Notes: a model not told the origin generated them from the sequence alone. DNA of 64,000 nt from Termitomyces sp. T153 (GCA_018296165.2 JACKQL020000105.1:1-64000); one strand, 5' to 3'; positions 46,036-59,648 are shown, counted from the first letter of the stretch. Made by a program: numbers and translations.

Positions 46036-47920
46036 AGAAGAGTTGACACCCCCTAAGTCATGCTGTTGCCGGGTTCTTTCCCCTCCTCTCTCCATGCCGG
46101 ACACTCGGGCTTCGTTTACACCTTTCTTGGTCAGGTCATGATGGCAGGACACGTTTACGCTTTGCTCTTCTTCAACGTGTATTCTTCGCCCCCTGTTTGT
46201 TGATCTGGGTAGTTTCTCCTGAACGACGTTATCTCTCGCTTTTACTTTCTTTTGTTTTTTTTTAAAGATTCAAATTTTGTGTATTACTAATCCAGTTCGA
46301 CCACCCTTCGCACCACGCATACATGATATGACCACCCTGCTTATAGAGATACCCAATCGAATGTTGTGTTTCATTCATGTACACCACGGCCATGGTAAGC
46401 TTGTTTGACTTACTTTAAGATCCCGAGTCGTATAGGATTGTGTGATTTTGTGAGATGACAGCTAGTTATATATATCGACACGACGAATCGACACGACGAA
46501 CCCAACCAATCTACTCGCGGAACCTATCCATAGCCTAACGACCTCCTCTCGTGCTGGCTATCAGTACTCGTACTCCTCGTCAACGAACGCCAGGTAAGTT
46601 GATCATTTGATCCACCGTGAGCTATTCATATTTGTCACTAGCATGAGCGTTCTCGACGTAACTAAGTCGATTCGACTCTTCGTTTAGGAGGTAAGTATAT
46701 TTATGGATCTACCTACTCCCCTCTATCTCCTCACCCCACGACACTGCAGGGGCTTGTTTTCTTGGTGTTTTGGACGCAAATTTGCACCGTATTCCTCACC
46801 AACGGATCTCAGTCCCAGCGAAATCAGTGATTATCTGATGACATCTCTTTGAAGTTGAATACCCTGTGTTAAATACCTTGTAAGTCGGCGATTTCTCATG
46901 CTCTCACGACTTCACTAAAATGTAATACCTGCCTCAACGTTAGTTCACCTGATGCCGATCATGACGTCCTTCAAGTACCATTATCTACTCCTCCACCTCT
47001 TCCACTCAATCGTACCCTCGCTGTTGGTTCTTCCGCCTGTAATCTCGTATGTATCATCACAGGACCATTGGTGGAGGTAGAACTAGATATACTTATGTTT
47101 TCACTCGTCCACCCTGTCTTGTGTGTATTTTAATACCAATCACCTTCAAGACCGCAAACCCCTCAACAACAACAACATGATCGCCCACCGTCGAGCTATC
47201 AATGGGGCCCGTTCGTGCAAATCTCTCCTTGCCTCCAATTGAGGACTCGATTGTTATTCGTCCAATTCGCCGGGGGCAGAATCTAGTCCGTATTCTTCCT
47301 GTCTTTGAATATACCAAATACTCGATGCACGCGTCAAAATATACAAGGGGGAGTTTGCGGAAAGACATTCTGGATACTTATCCATCCTTCAACATATCTT
47401 ATTCTTCGACTCCAGATCTGCCGTAGCCATCTCTAGACTTTATTGATTAATTGCCCTTTCCTGCTTCGGCGTGCCGCCCACGGTATTGCGGGAGCTCCAA
47501 TTGAGCATTGAGAAACATTTGAAATAGTATCAGAGGCTTTGACGAGGGGAGATAATGAGTCATTTTTTGGTTATTGTCCAGTTGGACACAACGTCTCAAC
47601 ATGTACTGCGGTTCGTCCCTTATGGACGAGATATTCGTGTTGATGGCCTTCAGAATCCTGGAAGTGGGTTGAGAATAGTACCAATAGAGCTTAAGCGTCT
47701 ATCGGCGGGGTTAGGAGGTTGTACAAGTTAAGTGTTTGCGACCGCAGCGCCTACGGTGATTGTCAGCTGAGTCTGCATGAGCCCAGGAATGAGGTGGCTA
47801 GAAAACCTCAACAAATGGTGGTCTAACATATCAACGATGGGTAATGTACAAGAAACTGACAATTGCGCTAAGGGTGTGTGCAGACGTTGAATTCCTGCAA
47901 AAATTTTTGCGACCTGGTCA
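46036..47920. other. No confident gene; possible small spliced transcript
   Basis: It begins with the ATG4 3' region. Between about 46460 and 46960 there is a TATATATA box, a 13-bp duplication (CGACACGACGAAT) and several GTAAGT/AG pairs (46595, 46642, 46691), which would suit a short multi-exon transcript with little coding capacity. Opposed frames at 47093-47426 overlap; neither is recognisable. Confidence 0.35.
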
Positions 47921-48027
47921 TGATGAGAGGGAGATTCGAACTCCCGCCCCCGAAGAGACCAGATGGGAAGCCATCTTATCGATGGAATACCTTAGTCTGG
48001 CGCCTTAGACCGCTCGGCCATCTCACC
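47921..48027 (-). tRNA. tRNA-Leu(AAG) with intron
   Basis: Read on the minus strand, the acceptor arm GGTGAGA pairs with TCTCATC (one G-T pair), the D-arm region is TGGCCGAGCGGTCTAAGGCG, and the anticodon stem CCAGA pairs with TCTGG. The loop C-T-A-A-G-G gives U33 and anticodon AAG. An intron of about 27 nt follows position 37. A long variable arm and the T-arm GGGAG-TTCGAAT-CTCCC complete it. All stems are intact, so it is probably functional. Confidence 0.9.
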
Positions 48028-51000
48028 ATAACGATTACACAGTAAGCAAGGAATACATACAGAATGCAGGAGATGGTAATTGTCAGATGAATGTGGAAAG
48101 TACACATCATCCTGCCGAAACCTAAGCCAAGCCAGTGCCGGAGTGAATGGAAATGAATGTCAGATGTGAAGAGACATGAACGCGCATTGTGGAACCCCGC
48201 TCTGGTCTAAACCTTTATTCGAACACCACTTTTGTCGGCGCTGTGAATATGCCACATCATCGCCGTCGTTGTCTTTCACATTTGACTCGACGTAGAAGGT
48301 CAATATGAAACCTATAGCGCGTCCATAATATCTAATACAACTGCTCATGAATGTGGTCGTGCGTAATGGAATTGTTCTAGATCTTACCGGTGAAGATATT
48401 GCATAATACGTTCCAGGTGTCATCACGAATATCAAGCATCATTTGCACTGTGACTACGTTGCGCGAAACTGACATTCCTCGATCCAGTACTTTAGAAATT
48501 CGTTGACGTCATCTCGTTGGTCCAGAATGAATGTAAACCACTATATTTTTCGAAGATGGGTAATCATTTTTACATTGGGAGGGGGCTTATCTGAATTGAG
48601 CGTTCGAAGGATTCTTGTGCCAATCCAAGATCGATAGAGCGCCACTCCTGGATGATTAGGCTGTCATCTTTGGTGTACACCCATCTATGCAGGCCAGAAT
48701 TCTCCATTCAAACAGCCCAGGGTCCCTTCATTTTCCCCAGTGGTAGTATGGTTGCGAGCAAACCCCTGAGAACTATGAGCAAAGGGAAAAGAAGAAGATA
48801 ATCTGATCCTACGACCGCACCTGCTGAAAATACCTTGTAATGAAAAGTGACCAAGTTGATGGTGTAGAACAAGACGAGCTTTTTATCTTCTTCGTTTTTG
48901 CTGATCTGCGGGCCCGCCAGGTTCCGCTGTGCAAGCCGAAATAACTGCTGTCCGTCCTGGCTTCAGCGTACTGATCCATGGATGGCTCTTCCACTGACGT
49001 AGAATACCTCGGCAATTAGAGATGTAGAAGGAAACAACACATAACAACCTGAGCCGTTTGGGTGGTAGTACACATAGTCCTTGAATTCCTCCAGGATCTC
49101 ATATTGGTCAAGGTATGGCCTTCAAGCTTGCACTTTTCGAGAAGATCGTCCATCCAATGAGGATATACTTCAACTTTTGTTTGTGCAGAATGCTTGGCTG
49201 AAAATCAAGGTAAAGACAGCTGCCTTTAAGTTTACCATGCGATCGGCGATCGTTGGAAAGCCAAGCAGTTTTGATCGTTCAGGGTCTCACTCTTGGATCA
49301 TTGACCACGACCGCATTCAAACCTTTTCTTTCCGTCCAAAAAATTGCTTAGTAATCTGTCTTCTAGATCCATAGTTGAGCTTCTTATCCCAGTATGAGAC
49401 GCTAACGACACTAGATGCAATGACCCCCGTGCCTCCATAGCAGTATGAGAGATAATCTCAGTGTTACAAACCTCGTGTGACATCCTCATGCCTCTCTGCT
49501 CTGTTTTTCTGTATTCTATCTCCTCACATTCTATCACAACAAAATACGGAACTCTCGGATCGGCGGCAACGTTAGTATACAATAGACGCTACTGGTATGT
49601 CACCCCTTTTTGTTCTCCCGAAACCAAGCCTCCATACTTATGCCCGACCTCATTTATATTGCTACTTCCGCCCGGGGAATCAATGGTGTATCAACCGTGT
49701 ATATCAGGGAGTTGGAAGTTCTGACGAGGCCGGATACGTATAGGCGGGCAGTGCAGCAGAGGATTGCAAGTTTGAATGATCATATATTTCAAGGAGAGTT
49801 AGATGGGTGCGTTTTGTATTCTCTCTTCTGCATCTTGCGTTACTGAACTGCGGGATGACATAACCGGAGAAATGGTTGTGTTGAGTTTTAATGCCAGTTT
49901 TGAATATCGTGTCTGATCCCTTCGAGCTTCGGGAGGGCAACGGGGATAAATGAAGGCTCCACGGAGGTTGCGCTACATGAGGTGTAGGTACATTCTTGAA
50001 CTGTCAACGCCGGGGGGAAAATCATCATATTCTTGAAAATTCCGACTTGACAGTGCTCATAGCGAAAGCTCACCTCCCGTTGTAAGGAATCCCGCGGGAA
50101 TCGGCAATTATCACTGGGCCTGCATCGAGAACATTTTGAAGGTGTGTCACACTGTCAAAGACTCGAGGACAAACAGTCGAGAAGATACCGAGGCGCAGAG
50201 TGTCAAAACAGGGCGCTTCTAATGGCGTGAGACTCGTCACCTGTCTCCATACGGTATAATTCCTGCGCTTTCGGAGATTAAGAGGCAAAGGTAAAGTTGA
50301 AATCTCTCGGTGGTGTCACCCCGTTATTGTCTCGAGCTTGGTCCGTGCGTAATTTGCCTAAAACAAGATGACAAGGTGCTTCCTCAATGAGGATAGTGTG
50401 GAATCTCCCCGACAAGTCGGCTCAGCGCCCTTCCAATCGATGGCAGATAATCTGGAAAGCTATAAATGAACAATGGAACTTTAAATGCAGATTTCTATGA
50501 CTGTTGCGTTTGGTCTTTTTTCTTTAAAACACTTGGGCTCGACGGTAACTCTACAGTGCGCGCACTAATTGCGTTTTCTACGGCGTTTGATTTTGTCGCT
50601 TCACAAACCCTGCGGAACATGGAGGAGCTCGCCGATCACTAAGAAGCTCTTGGATTTTCCGCATCGGGCCGCTCATGAGATCATAGAAATTCCTTATTTC
50701 AGCTCGAACACTCAAACAGTACGGCGATCTCGTTGTGCGACATTGCAAACACTCTGTGCGTTTGTGTACCATCGCGGACGTGAAATTTCTTTGCTTCGAT
50801 GAACGATAGATGGACTTATAAATGACTTGATAGCGTTGGCTATGGGCTTCAACACCCCGGAGACAAAGACTGACAATGTTCTCCCTTCGTCGCCTGCTCC
50901 GTGTTGCAAGCAATTCCCGTGTCATCGAATATATCAATCACATGTTGGCCCCATTGAACGTAGGGAAAGAACTCAACACCCAACCGAAGAACCCGAAGGA

Positions 51001-51500
51001 CGAACAGCAGGTGAGAACTGCCTTACTACTTGGGACAACTGATATTTCCAATACCCTCACATCAAGAAGGATCTCGTTCTTCACTCGGGGCGCAGGCATG
51101 ACCAAAACTACGAGAGTTTGAAGGAGGCGCGTGGCATTGTGATCAATGCGGGTCAAGAGGTACGGATATTGACTCTTTAATCGTTTGTTCACCGTTTCAA
51201 TGCCTTCGGAGTCAGGAGAAATAGCCTGATTATTGAGGGAAAAGATATAGACCGTCGGACCAAATTCTTCTTGTCTCTTGTAAATATTATCGCGACAGCG
51301 GATGCAAAAACGAAGTCCTCGACCGCATCGCCCCATCCCTGCAAGGAAAGTCTGGTCGAAGAAAGTGAGTAATCCAGGAGGGGTATGCTTGACCTGTGTC
51401 AATGCCTCGGTAAGCCTACAACATCGCGCACTTTAAGAGAAAACCGTAAGTACTGCCCGGCTTCAGAGTGAGACTTGATGGAGCTCAGATCAAGTTGAGT
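48028..51500. other. Decayed or intron-rich gene pieces, unassigned
   Basis: Short frames on both strands look coding in places: plus 49113-49320 (EDRPSNEDILQLLFVQNAW), plus 49500-49810 (VSTVYIRELEVLTRPDTYRR), minus 50070-50288 (HLQNVLDAGPVIIADSRGIP) and plus 50881-51040. They cannot be joined into a gene by clear splice sites. They may be remnants related to the kinase-like fragment at 51766. Confidence 0.3.
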
Positions 51501-51765
51501 TTCCTTTCTGTCACTGTGTTAGTGCTAGCTTCTTGACCGTGTTCATTCTCCTTTTGTCCTTCGTCCTGCTTTTGTTATCGCCAACGCATCCAAGACACGT
51601 TTTTGTGGTTACCTCCTTCCCTTCCTACCTGCAGGGTCTCTCGAGCGCGTCATCTAGGAGTTCTCTGTACCTTCGGGATCCTCAGACTCCTTGGGATAAC
51701 CAGACCTGCCCGTGCCTGACAGTCTGCACAAACTGATATTGAGACCAAAAGCTCCGCTTGCCTCT

Positions 51766-52001
51766 GGACGGTCTGCACGATTGATGTCGATGTTCAATTT
51801 CCCGCCGCAAAGTTGCCTTGGACGATCAAGCTGACATGGGCGATTGAAATTACCAGCTGCGTGCATAATTTGCACGAGCTTGGCATATACATTGGTGATA
51901 TCAAACTGTTAAACATCCTACGTGACCGGCTCGGACACTTGAAACTCATAGATATTTTTCCAACTACCAGTTCACACCTGAGTACGCTGTACCTGAGGTA
52001 A
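51766..52001 (+). pseudogene. Protein kinase-like remnant (catalytic loop region)
   Basis: The frame reads WTIKLTWAIEITSCVHNLHE, LGIYIGDIKLLNILRD and GHLKLIDIFPTTS. This follows the kinase order of helix E, catalytic loop (Gly-Asp-x-Lys-x4-Asn, here GDIKLLN with Ile where a canonical HRD-x-K loop differs) and the DFG region, which is degenerate (IDIF). Only about 75 codons remain before a stop. No upstream ATP-binding exon was identified. Fungi carry many kinase-like families of this sort, and this fragment is probably a pseudogene. Confidence 0.45.
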
Positions 52002-52938
52002 CGATAGAAAAACAGTCGCATTCCCAGGGCTAGAGATGTTTTCGCTCTTGGGATGGTATTATGGTCATTGTCGAAAGAGATTTGGGACTTTGACAGGGAA
52101 GTCTGTTCGACTAGAGTCGGTGTGGAGGAATAGAACTGGTTCCGTAATATAGTTGAAAGGGTTTAGATGAGGAGGGCTGTCAACGGCCAACTGTAAAAGA
52201 TATTCCTGAGGCCTTGAGAGCTTTATATCAGGTTGCGGAGCTTAATTGATGAATAGCTATCTGTGTTTGATGAATCGGAAAATGATGCGAAGTAAGTAAT
52301 TGGCCACAAAGTTGCCGCGACAAACATTGCACTCTCACAGATTTCCGTTGAACAGATATATGAATCATTTGCCTCCAAGGAAATTGCTTAAAATTATGAT
52401 TGGCCAAGGATGGTAAAAAAAGGATGTGGTGGTATCGTTTGCAGCATACTACACTCGATGTCGTGACTCTCGTTTCGGTTGAGCCAAACTCGAACAGCAT
52501 CACAACAAGATAAGAAGTAGTATCCCCGCTCACGAAGATCGGTAATACACCAATGGATGATATTTACGTGCGACATAGTTGTTCGAGCAGTAAAAGATCT
52601 GAGTGATGGAAATGAACGTTGAGCCGCATGGCAAGACAATCATACCCTTTAGGAACCCTCGGCTTCCTTCCGTCCTCGTCCTCGTCATCATGACTCTACC
52701 TATCCTCCTGATTCTGTCCTATACCGTGCAGTCTATTGGTAGGTGTACTTTCACTCGTCTGCTGCGCCATTAGATTTGATGAATGCGCTAGGGAAAACAC
52801 GCGAGCACCGAGCTACAGGTGCGAGATTCAACCTCTGGAAGTACTTTCCGAAATGTAGTCCCTGCAAGTGCTGTTCCTGCTGGTCGTCACAATTCCCAGT
52901 TTCGTACGCTTCACCGTGGAATGCTGCTGGGCCTGCAT

Positions 52939-53236
52939 ATAACCCGCTCACGAATGAGGGTCTCTCGTGTCCCATGTTCGCGAGACACCGATACCCGCAG
53001 CGCCCGGCGAATCTTCAAGAACGTAAGGATTGGTGTAGATCTCCCTGAGCCTGAGGTCGAGCTTGCGCATGTTGTATGCCGCTTGGCTTACAAGAGGCGT
53101 ATAACCCGTTCACTAATGCGGGTCTCGTGTACAATGTTCGCATGACATCGATACCCGTAGTGCCCCGGCGGACCTCCAAGAACGTAAGAAATGGTGTGGA
53201 TCTCCCTGAGCTTGAGGTCGAGCTTGCGCATGTTGT
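52939..53236. repeat. Tandem duplication, 2 x ~160 bp
   Basis: Two copies beginning ATAACCCGCTCACGAATGAG (52939) and ATAACCCGTTCACTAATGCG (53101) run through GTGTAGATCTCCCTGAGC to CTTGCGCATGTTGTA. They differ at several sites. No gene is recognised in them. Confidence 0.85.
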
Positions 53237-53253
53237 AGTACGCCCCTTGCAGT

Positions 53254-53879
53254 CTAAGGGAGGGCCGGGAGTACGTTCGATGTGATGAAAGGTCGGAGAA
53301 GGTGATTAGTGTACACGACTAGGTGATTGGTGTACACGACTAGGTGATTGGTGTACACGACTAGGTGATTGGTGTACACGACTAGGTGATTGGTGTACAC
53401 GACTAGGTGATTGGTGTACACGACTAGGTGATTGGTGTACACGGTGGCATGCCGATACGGGTCATAATCGAGGAAATTGGGCGGTGAAGCAGCAGCGGAT
53501 TCGGCGGCAACTTCGACTTCGTGATTGAATTGTTCTACCCTGCGGCGGCCGATGGTAGTTATTGTAAGCGCTATGATGATCCCTACAACAATTAGGCCGA
53601 CGATGGGGAAAACACCTGCGACGGTGCCTTTGTTTGTTTGCGAAGATCCTACAAAAGGTATGTAGTCAGTAGTTGGTCAGTGGGCTGTAAATGAAAGAAG
53701 ACAGAAAGTAAAGGAGAGCAATCTTTACAGTAATTGTTCATGTGCGGGAGTGGATGATAATGAAAATTAAACCTACCCATTGGACGTAGATAGAGCAGTA
53801 GACCCGCGAAGGGGTACCAAAGTTGGAGGCACAGTAACCAAGAGCGAGTGAGGGGGTGACAGCGGTCGTAGGGATTCAA
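53254..53879 (-). pseudogene. Single-pass membrane protein with minisatellite tail
   Basis: After an acceptor TTTTGTAG near 53648 the minus strand encodes GSSQTNKGTVAG, a transmembrane helix (VFPIVGLIVVGIIIALTITT), the stop-transfer IGRRR and an acidic tail with LDYDPYRHAT. This is a common basidiomycete plan: Ser/Thr-rich ectodomain, one helix, short tail. The tail then continues as seven copies of a 7-residue repeat (VVYTNHL) from the 21-bp minisatellite and stops at about 53254. Upstream, the Ser/Thr-rich part (53876-54151) is in another frame with no clear intron, so the gene may be broken. The donor GTAGGT at about 53770 is good. Confidence 0.4.
53302..53443. repeat. 21-bp minisatellite, 6.8 copies
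   Basis: The unit is GTGATTGGTGTACACGACTAG (split here only by its period: GTGATTGGTG and TACACGACTAG). Six copies are identical and the first differs by one base. The length is a multiple of three, so it extends the minus-strand reading frame without breaking it. Confidence 0.95.
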
Positions 53880-54199
53880 GGTGTGGTGAATACAATAGTC
53901 GTAGATAACAAGGTGGTCGGGGGAAGAGTCAAGGTGGTCGAGTTGTCATTGTGGTGAGTGTGGGGCTGGTGGTGGTGGGGCTCAGCATTGTGTCGATGAT
54001 CAAGCTTCAAGGTCGATGTGGCAGTATTAGTCAATCGCATTGTCGTTGCCATCGTTGATGACGCAGAGGTAATGATAACCCTGCGGTCGTGGTTGTGGTC
54101 GATGTGGAGGTCGCGAGCGTCGCTAAAATTGACAGCGAACTCGAAGAACAAGACCTAGAAAAGCAACATCCTTAGCTCAGTCGTAAGAAAAACATGATA

Positions 54200-55730
54200 G
54201 AACATACGCTAAAAGTGCTAGCAAGCCAGAAAAATTTTAGCATAGATTTGACGCAGGATGCTGTGACTCACAAGTAGATGAAGACATTTTCGGTAAGGAC
54301 GTGGCGCGAGAGGAAACAAACCGCGCAACAGGTGCCAACGCGGAGGCCTGAGTTGACAAGATCGTCGTGGAAGGACAAACCATCCGCGTCTGCTTATGTC
54401 AGCTACCTCAAGGCCGCACTCTTCCATACACCTTGCATACTCTTCTTGTCTTCGCGAGATTTCGAGTCAAGACGCGTTTTCTCGTCGAGGTCGCAACTGG
54501 TGCGACTCAAGCAAGCCTTGACATTCTCAGTTTCGCCAAAGTCTAGCTATGCTGCTGGTGTGACGTGTGTTCGGATCTCCATTTTGCTTGCACTGGCATG
54601 CTTTGAGGTTAAACTAGAAAAAAAAAAGCTAGCTAGAAGCTAGTATGTATCATATATACTCCATGTGGTCAATACGAGGCTTCCTCTCTAACCCACTCAA
54701 GGCATCTGAGTCTATCATACAACTTTGAACCGATTGAGACGTCTCGACGTGCGTATTGCGAGCGACACTCCCCGTTGCTGTATGGTAAGATCTTATTGTA
54801 TACCCTAGTGGTCTTATTGATCACGTTTCCAGGTCGGTTCCTCCTCCACAAGCATTCATTTCTGCCAGTTCCTGAGTGCGGATCATCGTTCATGTATTTC
54901 TCGCCAATCTTGTCCCCAGCGTCGATCGCCATCCAACCCTGAGTGAGCGAAAAATCATTTCTATAGACCGCATTTTCATCGTCATTACGATAACCTGCTT
55001 AGAACGCTTTCGTTGTCTGTTCTTGTGGCGAGATAGTTGAATGTGGTTTTTTCTTGTGACACTACTACTCTAGGTCTGAATGCATAGCTGCTCTGATTTT
55101 GGATATGTCTGGTGTACCATGACGCATTTCTAGTGAATTTCCTGCTCGATTTTTATCTATCTATTGACCGGTCTGACACCAGATCATTGACCATCGTCTC
55201 GAGACTATTCTAGACTGTGTGGGTCCGTTCATCAACGCATGAGTAAGAGTAATTCCAAAGAATTCCTTGAAGGAACATCGTCACTACTAACGTCCTCAGT
55301 TAAAAGGCAGACTTCCTTGAATTTCACAGTCTCCCACCAATTCATCCCACCCACAACATAACCAAATCATACCCGCACAACGTGTTTATCCTGAGCTTGC
55401 AATGATATACTACACAACGAAACCTGTCTGAAATCCCATTGAATAGTCTTCCTGAAGCGGCAGACGTAAGTTGAAGTGAGTGACAATTCCGCTCCACTGC
55501 TCCGTCACTCTCAACCGTACACAACTCTCAGATTCCATTCATCCGAGATATATCTATCGTAAACTTGTGTTCTCCTATGTCTCCTTTCTGTCAAAGATTC
55601 CTGTGATGCTTTCCTCCGAGCGGTGGTCATACTAGTCATCAATGCTCGACAGAGTATTTGAGAGTACCTTAAACAAGGTTCATTGTAAATATTATCTCAC
55701 ACAAAGAGAAAGAAAAACAAACTCGGGATC
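54200..55730. other. Intergenic, no feature seen
   Basis: Short frames only (for example 54278-54643, 54669-54932), none with recognisable features. Confidence 0.4.
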
Positions 55731-55737
55731 GGTATGA

Positions 55738-55821
55738 TAATGAGAAGGAGATTCGAACTCCTGCCTCAGAAGCAGCCACCCCATACCTCAGTCTGCACAT
55801 GGATCCCTCGGTTATCTCACC
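55738..55821 (-). pseudogene. tRNA-Leu-like pseudogene 1
   Basis: On the minus strand it keeps the acceptor start GGTGAGA, a CAGACTGAGGTAT segment like the tRNA-Leu anticodon region, and an intact T-arm GGAGTTCGAATCTCC, ending TCTCATT. The D-arm has lost GGTCTAAGGCG and the 3' half of the anticodon stem no longer pairs. It is similar enough to 47921-48027 to share ancestry. Confidence 0.65.
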
Positions 55822-56490
55822 ATGTAAACAGTAATTCTATCCTTTGCTAATCAAGTTAGCGAACAAGTTTACAGGATCTACTGATATATATTATTTGTTC
55901 AAACGGGTAATGATAAGAAGACGTACGCGCCTTTTTTTGACATCAAGTTTGAGCTTCAACAATACACTTGTGCAGATTGGATGTGGAATCGAGTAAATTA
56001 GTCTCAAAGAAGAGAGAGCACTATCCAATTACGAAACACAGGAACGGTATCAAGAAAGGAGCGGAAAAACTGATTTATTTCACATCAATTGTTATTTCAA
56101 GAGGGAATTGTGAACTGCTACTTTCCCCAGGCATCGACCAGCTTCATTTAGGATAGAAGGAGTCGTGTTCTAGACGAGCATGACGTCAACGTCAACGACT
56201 TCCTCATTACTGCAGGGACGCAATGTAAAGCAGCCTCAAAATAAACATGGAGACACCTAAGATTGTAGGGAGAATATCTTCCACACAAGACAAGTATTTT
56301 CAAGAACTCTTGCCGAGAGGAAGCATTCTTGCAACAGGGTTAGCATCAGATTGTATGTAAAAGAGATCGCACGAGTTCTCAAGTCCTTCTAGGTGAGCTG
56401 GTGATTGTATGCTGGCAGGAGGTACGAGACAAAGGACACTGAGTTGTCCAGTGAAGAACCTTACAAAGGAGAAACGAGTAGCTGATAACA

Positions 56491-56582
56491 TGATGAGAGA
56501 GAGATTGAAACTCCTGCCCCGGAAGAGACCAGTGATAACGAGAACCATAGTCTTGCGCCTTAGACCAGTCGGCCATCTGACC
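56491..56582 (-). pseudogene. tRNA-Leu-like pseudogene 2
   Basis: It keeps GATGGCCGACTGGTCTAAGG near the 5' end and GGTCTCTTCCGGGGCAGGAG near the 3' end. The anticodon loop reads CTATGG instead of CTAAGG, the anticodon stem does not close, and the T-loop is TTTCAAT rather than TTCGAAT. The acceptor start is GGTCAGA. Probably inactive. Confidence 0.65.
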
Positions 56583-59500
56583 ATCCTTAAGTGAAGCGTC
56601 AGTCCACACCAGGAAATGGCTGAGAGAATAGCATTGGAAGTGGGGACAGAACCGCGCGCTATAGAGAAGGCATCCTGCGAGGTGATATGTGAGTGGGCGC
56701 GCACGCCTACGAGGTATAGGCTATTATTCAATTGAACTGAGCTTTGTGTCGACGTGGGCCGTCCAATCAGTGATTCGAAATATGGGATGGGTGTAATTAA
56801 TAGATGGCAAATTGTCTCTTATCAAACGTCGTAAGGGTTGAGTAGAAACGTCTGATTTCCATGCTTCAAAGATCAAATCAAAGTGATGAAGCAGGTGGAC
56901 CCGGAAAATCAAAACACAAAACTTGACAAACTGCAGCTGGATATATAAAACCACTATATGGAAGAGTGATTCTGATTTCGATTGGCAGAACGTTGGACAT
57001 GACGCATGAAGCCAGAGGGAAAGTTGTACTGAGGAGAAGAAAATTGTCATCCAAATACTGCCACACAAAACCTGCTGAAGCGCGAGCTTTCTTTTTTGAA
57101 CATTCCATCGCAGTTTCTGGCCTTTCCTGATGACGACGTTATTTGTCCTCATCGCAACTTATATTGCCTAGGGGTTCTGATGCTGACGGAGCCCCTTGAT
57201 TCTAGGAGCTGATGTTGAAGCCTTTTATTGTTTGATTTGCAGGTCTCACACATAACTGAGTCGTTATGTGAGTTCAGGTTTCTTTCTTCTGACTATCCCC
57301 TTGAGCTTCTTTTACTTATTTTTTCGAACCTTCCAGTTCAAACCAGGTGCTTGATTACGCATGATAAGCGATGCTTCTGGACTTTAATATGGATTCATAC
57401 CTGACATTTATGTATATATGTTAACACGTGAAGCGGGCAGGATAATAGGTTGTGGCAACGTGGTGCCCCCTGACAATTGTCTTAGTAGCCAGTCAAAAAA
57501 TTAATAGCCACCACAGCCTCGATAAGATCTGAGCGTCACTATTGATATAGGTCAGTCATAGGTGAATCACAGTGAGTACATATCAGATGACAAGGAATAG
57601 AAGATGTCGGAAGGAACATCCAGGTGAGTTGTGCGATTAAAGAAATATTTTCTATGATGTCTATGCTGTATTCCGAGTAACTGATCAGTAGAATTGTGTA
57701 ATTGTGCCGATGATATCGGCCCACTCATTTTCAGTCGTTCAAGAATCACGTCATGTGAGATCCAGAAAGATAGTGGGTAAATCGGGCATGCGAGGCAAGG
57801 CCGCTCACGATCGTATCTCCTGGGTTCAAGTGGTAAAAAAAGCGAATTTGACCCTGCGACAACCGAAAAAATTCTCACAGCCCAAGTTCATCTCACATTT
57901 CGAGGTAGGTGAGCTGTATGCAAACATAAAGGAAGCTAGCCCTACGAACATCTCTTAAGATCAACGCTATGGGAGAGCAGTAAATGAATGGTGTAGTAAA
58001 GGACTTACCAATCTGAATGCGAATGGTCTCGGAGAATTTCTGAGCTTTCTCTTCTCTCGAGCTATCACGATTTAGAATCTAAATTCCCAGAATTTTAGCG
58101 AATTCAGGAGTCAGGGGTTGAGGATTGTCAATCCTCGCGTGGTATAACAGCTGAAGAATTTGAGGTCTGGAGGTGAGCCATCATTACAATCTTCCCTCTC
58201 TAGCATCTGTTATTAACTGGCGCTAGTTCCAGGTCCAATCGTCTTGAAACTGGTTACCTAGGTGCTCTGAGAGCATTACCTGTTGCAAAGGAATTGTTTC
58301 AACAACTACACTATCTCACTGGACGACAGCCAGTGTTGATAACTGTGGGTCCCAATATCTCCAGGGATTACGCTATGCTTCACAATCCATCATGCTCAGA
58401 TTTTGCTTATGAACCTCGAAATCAATTTGTGAGTCTTGCCAGATTCTATTTTCGAGAGATTGACGGCAAACATATCAGCTTCAAGGTTGTCTCCGTGAGT
58501 CTCGGCCTGACCGTGGTTCCTTACTGCCATCAATTATCATATATCAATTCTTGTCTATGAATGAAAAGGGCCTTATTTATCTAACCCAAGGTATCTTACA
58601 TTTTTGTACTATATCAGGGAGTCTTATAATTTTGTCACAATATCAAAATTATTGTAAATCCCGCGGTGTCCGTCCTTCGTGGAGATTCATATCACAGAAA
58701 AGGGGATATAGCTGAGCAATCACTCCATACTTCAAAGCCTCAGTCAGTTGTCGGAAATACGGATGTTGGCAATCTAGATGTCACTCGAATGTCAGAGCAC
58801 AAACATTGGATGAATTGAGGTGTGAGTTTGGTAATCACACTTGAAAAATGCTTTGCACGCATGAAACAGATGATTTGGATGTCTTTGTGTGATTTCTTTT
58901 CAATTCAGTCCATTTCTTATGAATGAGTACAGCCCGTTCGCCATCCTACCCACTGCATTATGATCTGTTTAATTTGATGTTTCTAATCATTATGTACACA
59001 AAGAAGGCACACCCAGAATTGTGCTCCTTTGAGAATAGAAAATAGAGTCAAACATGCAGAGGCAACCACTTCGACCATTCGGTTGTAAGCTTAGCATACT
59101 CATTGAGTAGACCGGACCATCAGTTGCGGTACATGTCTATTTCGCTGGTTGTCAGTTGCACCCAATTGATATGCAAAAGTAATGGACAACAGACCAGTTG
59201 CAAACGCCCCGAGTTACTGACCTTGACACATGGAATAGAGGTTGGTGAGAATTTTGTTGCTACCTCAAGGCTGCATTTGGTCCGCAGGGTGCCGCCGGTG
59301 CCGGCGTAGCTCGTCTCTGGCTTTCATCTTGCGTCTTGTATTCGTGTATGTGCACAGCAGGTGATTATTTCATATACAGGCAAGGCTGAAATCAATAGAA
59401 TTCCTAGCATTCCTTACTGCAACCTTCAGTTAGTACCGAACCGCGGTAGATCATGATGGACTGCAGTTTGTACAATCACTGTACCCACCCATATGGAGTA

Positions 59501-59640
59501 GGTACACCCCGTACCTCACGCACATCAGCCCTTATTGCATCTGTGTATATCCCCTTAAGCATTATTTTTTTTACTCTATGTTTCTGGAGAATAGGTTATA
59601 AAGGTTTGATCAAGTTCTTTATTGCTCCATTCCGATAACC
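56583..59640. other. Mostly intergenic; weak coding-like patches
   Basis: Plus-strand patches at 57704-57958 (WVQVVKKANLTLRQPKKF) and 58294-58560 (PVLITVGPNISRDYAMLHN) look protein-like but are short, with no domain. The last 200 bases must contain the P450 promoter. Confidence 0.3.
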
Positions 59641-59648
59641 CTCAACAT

